DNA from: Gymnorhina tibicen
Taxonomy: Eukaryota; Chordata; Aves; Passeriformes; Artamidae
Direction: 5' to 3'
Assembly (NCBI GenBank): GCA_013399875.1
Contig: VXAZ01004023.1
Coordinates: 991,422 to 1,055,421, forward strand
DNA length: 64,000 nucleotides
Shown here: one piece after another, positions 40,139 through 53,115 of the stretch
How the letters are laid out: the number at the start of each line of letters is the position of its first letter
Numbering within the stretch: the first letter of the stretch is position 1
Program-made: the position numbers and the translations under genes
Notes under the pieces: generated by a model
What the model saw: only the letters and a program-made list of their open reading frames with translations
Database searches by the model: none
What the model was told of the DNA's origin: nothing

Positions 40139-40166
40139 GGGGGGGGGGAGGAGGGAGGGGAGGGGG
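40139..40166 (+). repeat. Second G-rich tract, G-quadruplex-capable
   Basis: Ten consecutive G are followed by GGA-type spacing and runs of 3, 4 and 5 G, so a quadruplex is possible on the plus (template) strand. It lies 0.9 kb from the similar tract at 39204-39226 and 0.3 kb from the GAAA microsatellite. Confidence 0.75.
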
Positions 40167-40422
40167 AAGTCATAGCAAATCCTCCCTTTCACTGATCACA
40201 TATAAGCCTACAAGCCACAGACTTGGACTTAGCAATTACTGATCTCTAGATGAGTCCAAGAATACTCTAAATAAGCCCCAGAATAAACTGTAATTATTAA
40301 TGGACTTGGAATGTTACGCTTTCATAGAGATCTCTGTGCTGACAAAGTGTGGCCAAGACAAATATCAAATTATATTTTCTTTCCCTACATCTGCCTATTG
40401 CAATGCTATTGCTAAGAGAAAG

Positions 40423-40558
40423 AAACAAGAGAAAAGAGAAAAAAAGAAAGAAAAAGAGAGAGAGAAAGAAAGAGAAAAAGGAAGAGAAAAAGAGAAAGAA
40501 AGAGAGAGAAAGAGAGAAANNNNNNNNNNNNNNNNNNNNNNNNNNNNNNNNNNNNNNN

Positions 40559-40602
<44 letters not shown>

Positions 40603-40604
40603 AG
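40423..40604. repeat. GAAA/GA purine microsatellite with an assembly gap
   Basis: A long homopurine tract begins as mixed GAAA and GAGA units and ends as about ten perfect GAAA units. The middle is a run of 39 N (40520-40558), so the true length is unknown. Long GAAA tracts can form triplex or H-DNA and vary in length. The plus-strand open frames that run through the N block are artefacts. Confidence 0.95.
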
Positions 40605-43600
40605 TTGCTTTTACTCTGGGAAATGTCTTTTATATTAAAGACAACTTCCCCTTATTAGGAAGATTACAAACACTTCCAGAAAAATCCACCAGGTGGAGCA
40701 AATACACAGCAATACAAAACATTTATTTATGCTTGTACTGCCATTTTCAACGGGGGAAAATGGTTTATATGCAAATATTCTTACCTATTGACCTCTCTTC
40801 TTCACCCTTTTGTCATATATTGATCAATTTGTATTTATTTACTACATTTATAATGGTACAAAAACTTCGTTCAAAGGGGCCTTCACACAAAGCTATTGTT
40901 CCTGATGAGCTCAATATGAATTTGCAAACCACAATAGTCATCAGAAATATAAGGGAAATTAAAGAATAGTATTATTCAGCATATATATATATAATTTTTT
41001 TCCCAACAATATAAGGATATGCTTGTGCTTGTAAAACACAGTGACAAGTATAAGAAAATAAAGCTTAGTCTTACATCAGGTAGCAAAATCTTTCCACTGG
41101 CCTCCACTGTAATGGGCTGGAAATGTGGCCGTTCTGCATGTCTGGTTATGTTTTTATACACACAGTAGTGCCCGTAACATCACAGCAGTGCCACTGTACA
41201 GCATGTTGGTGTTTACTATTAATGCTTTATTTTAGTATGACATCTGTCAACTACTGAGTAATTTCAAGAGGGCAAGTGAATGAGGACTGTAAATAAATAT
41301 TTCAGCATATCTAGGACAGCTAAGCATTATTTCCCCATTTAAATTATTTGCTTTCCAGAGCCAGGTGAGAAAGTCACCTCATAATCAAGTATTTTCAGTT
41401 TCCCTGATGAATTAGGAGGTCTAATGGAACAAAGGCAGGGGGGCCACATTTTTACATGAAGAAAACTAAGTCCTAACAGAACAGTGGTTCTTTTATGGAT
41501 GAGTTTTCTCACAGTTTATAATAGGACAACCCTGGCAGACCCTGTAATTGCTAAAATGCCAAGCAGTATTACCAAATGAACTGCTCTAATGCAATTCAGG
41601 ATCTAGAAACACAGCAGAATCAGTACAGTCTCATTCAACCCTGGATGATAGAAAAGCATTATCATTTGTAAGTGACAAAGGGAAGGTGATGATTTTAGTC
41701 GAATCTTTTTCTTTTCATTGTTTCCTTAGTTACACCTTCCATCACATTTTTCTCTCACTTTTCCAGTCAGTGCCCTCTGTTTTCTCTCTGCCATCACATC
41801 TGCTCCTAAATTCATGACTCTGGGGCCAGCCACTTTCTCACTCTGCTACACATCTCTCTTCTCCAACTCACTACATGACCTGTCTCTGCTCCAGCTGCCT
41901 TGGACATTTATCCTCTCCCACCTCCACTAACCTTGACAGCTAAAAGAAGTTCCAGAATTTCAAGCTGTGAGTACTACCATAAAATATTATCCACAATTAG
42001 CACATAAATTGAATAGCAACAACCAGCACTCTAACACTGAGGGAAAAACACTGTGCCAATTAGGTTTCCACTACAAAACTAAGCCAGAATAGGATTCACT
42101 TGAAGTGCTATTGAAGGAGCACATAAAGCTTCCTGGAAGTACAATGTGTTGACCTATCTATCTGATTAGTCTAATCTAGTCTGTTGACCTTCTAGTCTGA
42201 CCCAGATGAATCCCATCATAGCTGAGGAAAATTAAAATATAAAACCTTTTGTTTCTTTAGGAACTGGGAGGAGCCTTCAGGAACACAGGCCTCTAAATAT
42301 AACTTCACTTTATCTGATTGTGTTGTACTCCACATAGTGCTTTGTTGTAGCCATTCAGACGAGAAGCAGAAAACTGCAGAGGTGATTATGAAGTGGAATT
42401 TCATACCAAGAGCAAATTACACCACTTTACACTAGGACAGTATCTGCAAGGAGCAGCAGTAAATGTTTGGGCACAATGCAAGGTGCCAGTTTTAATAAAG
42501 CCCAAACTATCTTGGGAACTATTATCTGCAAGAACTTTCCTTAAGCAAGATCGTCACAGCAGAGGCTTGTGGAGATGACCAAGATAAATATTTTTTTAAA
42601 GAGAATGCTGATTTAAAACTATTATCACCAAGGAATTTTTGAGTGGCAACCATGGTATAAAAGCTATAATTTGTTATAATTTTCAAAGAGATTCTAGACA
42701 CCCAGTGGGTAGGCAGAAGGACAATGTGGTGGTTGTTGTCACCACACATCCATGGAGAACTTTTCATTTAATGGACTGCTGGTTGAGGTGGGCAATGGTT
42801 GGCTAGAGGTCATGGACAGTTCATTGGATTATGAACTCTGCAAAAAAAATAAAGGCAATTAAAACACTGGAAAAGAGGGACACAGCTTACATGACTTGTA
42901 AAGGTTTAACTAACAGACAGCACTTTCATAGAGACATAATTTCCTTTATATGTACAAACCCTATAGGAACATGAGACTGACCACAATGCATAAACCATCT
43001 TTTTTTTCATCCTACAGATACAAGCAATGCTTATTTAAATTATGGCTTCTTTACAATATGACAGGACAGACATTTAAAACTAAATGTCTAAGTAATCCAC
43101 GTTGACTTAAAGGCACCTTTACACCAGGGTAACCCAGGGCATTTGTACTGAAGAAAGGGGCCAGATTCTAAAGGTGAAGGATTATTGTACATATATAAGA
43201 GTTCATTAGATCACAATTATCAATCTGATAACACTGTAACAGCTCTATTGTTGCACCATCCCCTGAAAATCCTTTTCAGATGGAGGATTAGTAGCACAAC
43301 AGATGACAATGACTTTTGGTCTGCCTGCTCTGTAGCTGACTCCTGCCTGCAACTGCATACAAGCACTGAAGGCTGCCTCTCTCACTCAAGGGTCCCCAGA
43401 ATCCTCACCTGGCAATGTCTGCATGCAAGAAGAAAAGTATGCCCTTAAATCTGTATTACAAACTCTCAATGAAATATTAGCAGGGAAAATCTAAGTTACT
43501 GCTCAAGATTTCAATCTCACCTATGAAGTACCCAAAATCCCAAGCACATGAATATGTTTGCTGAGCCTGTGGGCATAACTCTACAGACTGGACCAAAAGC

Positions 43601-43920
43601 CTTCAGTATGAAAGGAAATGAAACCTTAGTTAATTTTCAGCTCGCCTTCTTTACTCCTGCAACCACAAATATCTTTCTTGGACCAGCTTCTGCCCACAAC
43701 AATAAAAGGCAATAGTCACAAGCAACGCTCAGTTTTGCTGGCAGTCCTTATTAATTATGTTCCCTCCCTTTACTACTGGTACCTAGTGATTTTAAGTTCT
43801 ACCAGTACAACTATTAACACCACTATGTTATAAACTCAAGTATTGAAATTGTACAAATAACTGTAATATTATTCACGTATCATTTAAACAAGAAGTCATA
43901 CTCCAATTCTTCACACACAC

Positions 43921-44033
43921 ATTAAAAAAAAAGGCAAAAAAAACCCAAAAACAAACTAACAAAACAAAACCAGACAAAAAAAAACCAAAACCAAAAGCAA
44001 ATCAAACAAACAAAAACCAGAACAACCAAACAC
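43921..44033. repeat. Second A/C-rich low-complexity tract
   Basis: Plus-strand A runs are broken by C and CC, with AACAAAAC and CAAACAAACAAA repeats. It resembles the tract at 23928-24110 in composition and strand bias. No attached retroposon body is recognisable. Confidence 0.85.
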
Positions 44034-44669
44034 CTATCCAAGGCCTTTGCCTATGTAAACATACAGTATCTTTCAGCTATAAGCATGAGCTTTACATCCC
44101 AATGAACACTTTCCATCTATGGGCCCAAACCTGAACCCTGCCTGTGACCTCAGCAAAGAGCAAGGACTATAACTGACCCTATCCCAACACTTTAAAATTG
44201 AACACCAAACTGGATATCTAAGAAAATCACATGAATAATGAGAATGGAAGCATTGATAGCTGCCACTACTCTTTTAATGGGCCAGAAACAAACACTAGCT
44301 TGGTTTTAATCCAGGGGAGAAAGAAAAATGCTGCTGCCAAGCACGCTTAAAATGACAAACTTAATATGCCAAGCATGATGATTATATAAATGATAACTAC
44401 GAAAAAAATACTATTTTCAAAAGTTTAACTGCTGCATAGAACCAAATCCACATCAAATAATTTGGTCCTCAGAAGATTTGATTTCTGAAAATAAGAGGTC
44501 AAGCAAGAGAAGAAAGAATCAAATAACAGAAAAATATGCAAATTCAGAAGCAAAAGGGTTAATGTTTTGTTTCAGTCAGTGTTATACCAATGCCAGAATT
44601 ACAAGGGAAAGACTAAAAAGAGCCAATTTTTTTCTTTATTATTATTATTCTTTAAAAGAAAAAAATCAT

Positions 44670-45060
44670 GCCTATCTGTCACAGGGTTGTCCGGGCTGGA
44701 AGAACCGGCAGGAACCTCAAATTCCTGACCAAACCCTCTTCCACACAATGCCTCCTGAATGGAAGGAACCGAGGCCCGGCAGAGATAGCCCCCTGTCAGG
44801 AACCAGCCCTGACGTTTGTGGACAGACGGGGCTGGCCTCGCAGGATGTCAGAGCAGCAAACTGCTGTTCGAGATACTGGGTTTTCACACACTCCCAGCCT
44901 GGATGTTTTGCTCTTCAGGTAATTAAACAAGGAAACGGGGCTGATGTGTACGAGTCTGACCCCTGTGCCGCGGCTCCGCGGTTCTGCACATCAACTTCCG
45001 CACCAGCCGCCCCAAGCATCAGCAGAGCCTTCCACTGCTCCTCTTGCCTCTCCTGACACC
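44670..45060. other. GC-richer patch of unknown nature
   Basis: About 390 bp is noticeably richer in GC and CpG than its surroundings, 3.9 kb downstream of exon 1b in transcript sense. A 192-residue open frame on the plus strand (44478-45056) crosses it but resembles no known protein and is interrupted by a splice-like CAG/GTAATT near 44920. It could be a regulatory element or an unannotated noncoding exon. Confidence 0.3.
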
Positions 45061-46119
45061 AGCCTCTAAAACAAATCCTCCTGGAAATATCTGCTGCTAT
45101 TCCCTCCCACCCCCAGTTTACAAAGGGCTAAATTATCTGCTTTGTTCCACACACCTTGCTGCTTTCTCATAAAAAGAAGGAAAAAATGAAAGAAATGGGT
45201 GCTTGGGTGTAGCTGTTCTTCAGCCAGTCGTTCAAAATATTAAATTGATAGGGGGGAGGGGATAACAGACAGAAAGATGAGGCAAGGGATTCCCAAATTA
45301 ATGTCTAGTTTAAGGTCATTACTCAAAATCAAAAAGATCCTGAAACATATTGCCAATTTGTCCAGCCAACAGGCATTCCCTTATTTAGAAATAAAAATAT
45401 TCTGATTTAAGCATTACTTAAGAGTCTTTGTCTTACAAGAGGACATAAAGCGTAAACCTAGGCATTAGAAAAATAGACCACTGTTTTCTCTTTTTCCCCA
45501 AATTTCAGAAATGGGAAAGCGCAGGTGTTACCACCTATACTTGGTAGAAAACCCTACACAGGGCTGCTCTGTGACTGACCTAGTTTCTACGCTCTTTAAA
45601 GGCTATTTAAACAAAAATTATTTTTAAAAAAGGTAACACATTCCTACTTCTTTCTGAAAAATCCACAGAATAGAATATTGGCTGAAAAGAGAAGATCCCA
45701 GAAGAAAAAGGAGTACAAAAGCATGCCTGCTTGTCTGTGTTCAACACAAAGAACATTAAATGAAAACAACTGGCACGCTGCCAAATTCCTATACAGGCAA
45801 AGAGATTCAAATAAATTGATTTCACGCATCACACTGACCTGGGATCAGTGAGCAGTGGTACAATACACTTGCTGCTCCATGTGGGGCAAAGCCCATTAAC
45901 GTTATCAGAGACACATTACATTCAGGGGAGTGGGGCACAGAGAAGGAACCCAAACTCTGCAAATTCAGGGAAAAAGAAATCACTTTGAAAAAGGAACTTG
46001 AACTGGAGTGCTTGGTTTCAGTTTACTAATAAATATATCATATTGCAAGAGCTTGTCCTCTGCTCACCTCAAAGGTTTCAAAGATCGTATTTTCAAATTC
46101 AAATAAATACTCATGTCAT

Positions 46120-46137
46120 ACACACACACACACACAC
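46120..46137. repeat. CA dinucleotide microsatellite
   Basis: About nine uninterrupted CA units within intronic sequence. Confidence 0.9.
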
Positions 46138-48950
46138 TCACCTTACATTCTACTTTTAACACAGTTGTTCTCAAACTCACTTATTCTCTGTAAATTTCCT
46201 CCCTTCCCCATCCGCCAGCGTTTTATATAGATTATGGGTTATTTTCTTTGTACTTCAAAAGCTGGATTCCCAGGATACTCCTACTGGCTCAGAAAGCAAG
46301 CTGGAGAAATCGGCCACTACTCTCAACTGGCCTAAATCAACCTGACCTAGAGAGAAAAATGCCTTATTTGCAAGGTAGCAATGAGCAGGGCACCAGTTCC
46401 CTTTGCAGAGTCACCCATACATGCTCCCACATACCAGGGAGCTGTCTCCAAACCAGTATTTTGAATTTCACTTTCTTACAACGTGTGAAGTAACCCCTGT
46501 TTGCCGTGGAGCCTCTCCTTGTCATCCCAGATTTGTTTTTCATTAAGCTCTCTCACACTCCAATCAAGAGCAATGCCAGCAAGCCACAGGTGTACGCCAC
46601 ACGAACAGATGAAATTCTGATTGGAAGGACAATAATACACTTGCACTCTTTTGCATCTGTGGTAGGTTAGAAGGGGACTTTATTATTTTCACTGTACTCC
46701 TTATGATACACGGTAAGCAAACAATTGTTTTGAAGATAAAAAAGGAAACTAAGAGAAGATGACTTTGCAATAGCAAAACAAAGATGAGGATGCCTGAAAG
46801 GGGTCATATCAGCAGAGGTAGTCATTGCTACAGGAGGCCATTGCTTCAAGGGGGCAAGAGACTCAAAACACCGGTTTTTTTGCATTTTATTCCATTTAGG
46901 TTTCAAATAGCAAGTCAAATCTTCTTGGGCACAGCAAATTCCAGAATAAGTTAAGCTCAAACAGCGTTGGCTTCACCTCTAATTACTCACTGAAATTAAA
47001 AAAAAAAAAAAAAGAGAAAATTTGGAGCTTCTTGGCCATTTAAGACTAAAATTTTGGAGCATGTCACAAACAAATACATCCAGATGTAGATATCTTACCC
47101 AGTCACCTCAATTCAAGCAAATGTCAAAATGGGAACGGCCAAAGACCTAAGAACTGTTAACCACCACTGATCACTCTCTAAGAGCTACAAAACAGTTTTG
47201 AATTCTTCATTACCAAGGTGAAAACTATACAATATCGTTAACTCTGTAAGATGTGTCATAGAGAGATGGGTTTATTTAGGTATAAGGTTACAGCTGATGG
47301 AAGTGCACAGGGAATGGAATCATGCAGTATACAGCAACTTCACCATGGCAGGCGTGTGCCTGCACCCAGGCGATACAGAAAGCATGACCTGCACAACAGT
47401 GAACAAGAGGGATACGGTGCTGTTCCCCCCCTTTTATGAATACTTCAGCAGATCAGTTGGACTTTATAGAGATGAAGTGAATTTTAGCTGTATCCATTCC
47501 CTTTCTTTAAATGAATGGTATTAGAAAATAAGCCTTTCTCCCAAGTTGTAGGAAATTTCGATTATCTTGCACGTGCTCTGACAGCAGTAAACCACAATAA
47601 ACTTCCTATTAGTATGCCAGCACTGCATGCTTCAGGCATGACATCTTTACTTTTACATTTATTTATTTTTTAAATCCTTTATGAAGACCCATATGTCAAA
47701 AGAAACTAACCAACAACCACCTGTACAGGGTATGTTTGCACTTTGAAAAATAAGACTGTAGATACTAAAAAGGAGAAATTAGTCAGAAGCTATACACTGC
47801 TGAATTAGCAAAATAAAAACACAAGAAGAAACCCTGCTAAGATTATTCATTCTCTTCCAATGCTGCCTGAGGTCCCACAAAAGCATTTACTTGTTTTAAA
47901 ATGAGTTATGAACTCAAGTTAGAATGCAAATTCATTTTTATTAGGATTTAATTTTTTAAGAGTATGTTCACACTGGTGCACAAAACCTCAGGCCTGGTCC
48001 TTGCCACAAGGTGATGTGCCAAGGCTCCCACTGGCACTCTCAGCTGTTCTCCATCTCTCCACACCCCACAGGTGGAGCCGCGTGGGCCATGGTGTCTCAG
48101 GTGGGAAAACAAGTAATATGATCAAGGCTGAGCTACCTTCAAAACTCTCCAGGCAAAGTCGAGAGTACTCAGATGCTACTCATCTTATTTTGGTACCATA
48201 CTCTATTAGAGTTATGTCAGGCGATATGGTCCAACAGTGTGAAAGAAAGTTATCCAAGTGTTGGAAAGCACTTAAAATCAGTTTAGCACTTTTTTGCCAT
48301 CCAGACACACACCATTTTAGAAGAAAAAGTTACAGTAAAGACAGGAATGACTGTCACAGGTTATCTAGAAATTTTGTCCTGCAATAGCAGATTTACTTTT
48401 CTAGTACAGTAAAAATCTCTGCACACAAGAAACAGAAATATCCGTTCTCATTATCATGTCAACCAAATTTGTCACAGATTCCCAATGCAATGAGTTTACC
48501 AGAGGGTTCCACTAAATTACAAACAACCATTTTGCCAATGTGATCACAACTGTCTCTTAACCTGGTTGCAAATACTATTCTAATTCACAGTTCAGAAAAC
48601 TGAACTTCATTATTTCCACAACCCAGCCAAGTAATATTTACATGGCACATAAAGAGCAATTATGTCATTAAAAACACAAAAAGAACCCCAAAGTTAAAAA
48701 TTTCACATATACGTATTTAAGATTTTTAAAAAGTCATGGCTGGTGGATTTTATTAGCATTGCAGTACTCTTTCTCACTGGTATTAAATGAAGACAGCACC
48801 TTCATTGATTTAGGCAGACTCTTTGGAGGCTAAAGGGAAAGATTTCTTTTTTAATTACAGTTAACAAGGCAAGGTACAGTCATTATATACACAAGAATAA
48901 CTTCTAAAAGGTATTCACATTATAAAATCAAATATTTTTCTGTTCCTTAC

Positions 48951-49038
48951 CTTGACAAAATTCAAAGTTCCCTTTTTTCCGGCAGTCACCTATCACTAAA
49001 CTCAGTGCTCTCCAAGTGTTTCTTTTGACAGATATCAT
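48951..49038 (-). CDS. RUNX1T1: RUNX1T1 exon 1b: MTG8b-specific N terminus
   Basis: On the minus strand the ATG (complement of 49036-49038, A at -3) opens 88 coding bases: 29 codons beginning MISVKRNTWRALSLVIGDCR, ending NFEFCQ, plus one G. Donor GTAAGG follows (complement of 48945-48950). The G joins exon 2's AT to make Asp, giving [10 protein letters not shown]. This is the alternative N terminus of MTG8b, the 604-residue isoform in human. From memory human reads NFEYCQ where this sequence reads NFEFCQ, a Tyr-to-Phe difference. The reading frame is intact and no motif beyond the basic VKRNTWR and RKKG stretches is evident. The 5' untranslated region continues to higher coordinates. Confidence 0.96.
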
Positions 49039-49260
49039 TCTCCACCAATCGCTCTGCTAATTTCCTCTTTCCTTTTCTGACTGGGACAGATATTATGTTC
49101 ACCAGCCCAGAGATCAATCTTTTCTATTGACAACAACAGATGAAAAAAAAAAAAAGCATATATCACAGCCAGTTTGAAGCACCACACCCCTTCATTTGCA
49201 TAATAGTAGTCTTTTAAATAAAAAGGGAAGACAAGAAACATTATTCTAAACCAAGTAACC
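49039..49260 (-). promoter_or_regulatory. RUNX1T1: 5' UTR and probable proximal promoter of RUNX1T1 exon 1b
   Basis: This sequence lies directly upstream of the MTG8b ATG. It is AT-rich, not a CpG island, with a run of 13 A on the plus strand (about 49143-49155). No clear TATA box can be tied to a start. If longer transcripts start at the CpG island near 61 kb, part of this region could instead be intronic. A minus-strand frame here (49035-49262) is out of frame with MTG8b. Confidence 0.45.
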
Positions 49261-52200
49261 ACATTTTCTTAGCTAATATGAGGTAGTACTTTAAAACTGT
49301 ATTGATTCTTCAACAAAGGTTGTTTCATAATTTGCTCAGTCAAAACAGCTGACATATAGAAGGCAACCAATTAAGGGCAGCCTATATTCTACCTATTAGT
49401 TAATTCTGCAAAAATGCTTGGGTTTAAATACATTCCTATAATATAAAATACTACATACTTTACCTGGTTCAACAGAAGCTCTTGAGAATCACTTATTAAA
49501 ACAAAATATTTACTAAAAATAAAGATCTTCCAATTTACACATCGCTATACTAATTTGGATTTGTAAGTCATAACAGCAAACACATTTAAACAAAGAAAGG
49601 CAGATCAAAAAGCTATTGATATATTTACAAATCATCTTCCCACTTTTGAAAAGGCAATTTCCCTCCCACTCCAACACCTAAAAAACCTGTTTATTTGGGT
49701 TACACAAATACTCTGCCATTTGTATAAGTCTGCATTACAGTGTTGTCAGTTTTTCCAAGGCATTAATATGCTTTTCAGGGGTTCATAATTATGTCAAGAC
49801 AGAAAGTTTTTTCAGAGCCAAGCACACACAGTTACGTACATGCTTCAATCTGCAACGACTATTCAAGTATTTCAGGACATAAAGTTAAGCATGCACAAGG
49901 ATCCAGCCGCAGCGCATGCATCTAACCCAGAATCCAGCCCCAACCCTCTCCTGGACTAGGATCTTTCTGCAAAAAAAATGCATCGCCCAAGGGCATTTGC
50001 AAAAGATCACATTTGTGTTTGTGCTAGAAATCGCAATCTTTCCCACAAACAAGCACCCTTCTCAAATCAAAACAAACCTTCCCAAGTTAAGGTTACAGAA
50101 CAAAGGAGTTCACCAAAGTCCTTTCTTTATTTCCAGTGTTCGTGGACGGACATTTCCCCATAGTCCTGAGAAAAGCCAAAATTCCACTTATTTCAGTGAA
50201 AACAAGTGGTAAAGACTGCAGGACTCTACCCAGAATTTGGCAGCTGTGGAGCTCTCAAAGTGACACAATTGACTCTGGCAGTTGGAAAATAATCTCCAAA
50301 ATGTGGTTAGGACTCCACAACTTGGGTACAATAACTACTTTTATAAAATTATTTTTATTTTGTATGCAATTCTCTAGTTGTCACAATGTTCCTACATAGG
50401 CAATAAATTTACTTTTCAGTTGTGCCCTAGCATGAATTGTGTACTTTTCAATTGCACAGACTTTTGTGTAACACTTTAAATTTTCATAAATGCATACAGC
50501 ATTCTCTGAATTGTTGTTATTGTTTGATCTGATTTTTACGGTCATAAACCCATGCCCCTACCAAAACTGAAAAATCCCCCACTGACCAAATGGCCCTATT
50601 AATTTCACTGAGATAATTTAAACATTAAGTTTTCTAACAAGTGACGATAGCACAATCTGGTTGAAATACTGTTTTATAGCGGAATATTAAATTAACATCA
50701 TATCTTGGATTCAGAGTTACACAGCAGACATCTGTAAAGATGTATTCATGTTTTGCTAACCTTTCCTAATTTCGCCACTAGAAACACAATTATGGTCAAA
50801 TATGTTAAACTATGTAACATAAAAATTTAGTATTTCTGTCTGCAGAATAGCATACTCCTTTTTCATGGCTGGTAAAAGATTTTAAATATCTTACTGTAAA
50901 AAAAGTTCTTATTTAAACAACAACAACAAAATCTGTCATCCACTTTACAATGAAGACATCACTTCAATTTGCTACTCTTCCTTTGTTTCACGCCCATGTT
51001 CATTTTTTCTATATGTCACATTTTCCGAAGTGATGGATGCATTTTGCTATACCCATTCTACACTAATCTCCTTCTTTAAATGTATTTTTGCTTCCTGAAT
51101 TGTAAACTGCTGCTGTTGTTCGAATGTACACGCAAAACTGTCTATGTCTGAACTTCACTGAAAGCAGAATGCCTCAAACAATTTGTAGTCTTACATGAGT
51201 GTTATAAAAAAGGATCAACATGTTGTATTACCATGGAAATTTTGAAAAACATACTTTCCCAAACAAATATTACTTTTTCTCAATGGTATGAAGTAATGAA
51301 AACCACATGTGTAAATCTGCGATCCGTGCAGTAGTTCAAGCTGCAGCTAATAGAAAATACAGAGAGTGAACTCTGCCATATAAAGGATTCTTGTTACAGA
51401 AATATAATGTGAAAACCAGATGCAGACAGAAAACCTTAATCACAGATGGGAATGTAATCACTGGCATACAGAATACTTTTTTGATCAATCTCAACCATAT
51501 GAGAAATGTATTTATTTTCTAAGGAATGCAATAACTCTAGAGAGTCTTCTATTTGAATTCAGTTAACCTCATATTCACAGTGCTTTTATCTTATATGTGT
51601 AGAGAAGGGGGATATAACCTGAGCCAAGATTTTTAGAAGAGCCGTTGGCCCTGGCAAATCGTTCTTGTATCAGCTTATCTTTCAAGGAATTAATAGGATG
51701 TAAAGACTACAAATATCAGGATCAGCCTCAAATGAAATCAACAATTATTTGTACCTCCTAGTTACTGCCAGAAATCCCTTCATCACCTAAGCACTTCCCC
51801 AGTTAAATTTTCTCTTTAATATGTGGTTCTTCAGAAATACAATGCTAAGAGCAAGCACACTGTCACACTGAAGTTCTATGAATCAGAACTGGAGTCCTAC
51901 AGCAAAGAATCTCCCTTTGTAAAAGCTGAAGAGTCATCAGTTCAAAAACAAGTTTACCTGGGGCTTCCTTCTAACTGCTGAAAGTCCCTGTGAATGCCCT
52001 CCACCCACACAGCTCTCGGGGGTTAGCAGGAAACAAAGGACCACGGCACACGGCAGCTATCCAGCTACATCAAGTGTCTGAACTGCCAACTGTGTTCTAC
52101 CAACTATCCAGACCAAGGCAGGACCAACCAGATAACTCCTGACAGTTTTCACTGCTGGTGACACTTGGGCTACTACAGTAGTAGTAAATGCATCATGTAA

Positions 52201-53087
52201 AATATGGACTGATACCTCAGACTGCAATATATATTAAAAAAAACCCCATAAACAAAACCAAAAACCCCAACTTGTGCTAGGAAATAAAACATAAGAAAGA
52301 AAAGGCATTCAGAGATGAGAGGCCTCCAAGGTCTTGGGTACCAGCAGTGGCAGTTTTACTTCCTGGCAGTCCCCAATCCCTAATGCGCCCACCTCCTGGA
52401 TGTACCCAGTGTACCCAAGAATACACACCACTGCCTCACTGTCACAGTTCACAACTGAGCTTATTAAGATAACCTAAAATTGGTATAAATTTATTTTAAT
52501 AGTATAATTAAGTAACGCAAACCACAATGATTTGGTAGCTGCTACACCGGAGCAGAGAGGGGATGACAGAAACCCTTTGACAGGCACAGGGTAGGCAGAT
52601 TCTCCCTCTCTCTTATAGCCTCTAAGTCCATTTGCCATCATTTCATTTTAGGTGTCTGCAACAAGAGGACACAGTCACTTTGGTACCCTACCACAGGGCT
52701 TCCAGCAATAGCACATCACAGGTGTCCATCAGACTAACTCTGCTGAAGTTCCTGTAAAGATGCTTTCTTAATTGAATGCCTGTAATGCTAGGTGAATTTT
52801 GAAGTCTGCTACTTGTCTTTTTGCTCCCATGTTAACAACTATCAAACCGTTTGATGAAAGTACTTTGATTCCACCACTGCAACAAAACAGTTTTTAAAGT
52901 ATCTTGTCTCTTCTGAGACTTAATTTTAAATTTCTGAGACTGCAGCACTAACAGATATCGCAGAAGTCAACATTTAACACTGAAGTAATATGGGCTGGAT
53001 ATGCTTGTCTTATTTTTAAACAAGCATGCCTAGATTAATAATAAACTTTGGCCAGATACATATTTTCATTTGCATGTTTTTCATATA

Positions 53088-53115
53088 GCATCATCATCAT
53101 CATGTGTGTGTGTGT
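53088..53115. repeat. Compound ATC/TG microsatellite
   Basis: About five ATC units run directly into about seven TG units. Confidence 0.85.

Larger units (their letters stand above)
34251..48950 (-). other. RUNX1T1: RUNX1T1 interval between first exons 1b and 1a
   Basis: About 14.7 kb that is intron for MTG8b transcripts and upstream sequence for MTG8a. It ends (minus sense start) at the exon 1b donor GTAAGG. It holds enhancer-like AT-rich segments around 37.1-37.9 kb, two G-rich tracts (39204-39226, 40139-40166), a GAAA microsatellite with an assembly gap (40423-40604), an A/C tract (43921-44033) and a GC-richer patch (44670-45060). No further exon was recognised. Confidence 0.75.

Noticed and set aside
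40300..40969. 206-residue frame with Lys/Glu repeats
   Set aside because: It is a translation of the GAAA microsatellite and runs through a 39-N assembly gap.
44478..45056. 192-residue plus-strand open frame
   Set aside because: Composition shifts midway from AT-rich intron to the GC patch, there is no domain or plausible splice structure, and it is antisense to RUNX1T1.
49035..49262. 75-residue minus-strand frame overlapping the MTG8b start
   Set aside because: It is out of frame with the MTG8b start and ends at a stop overlapping it. It is 5' UTR sequence, at most an upstream frame.
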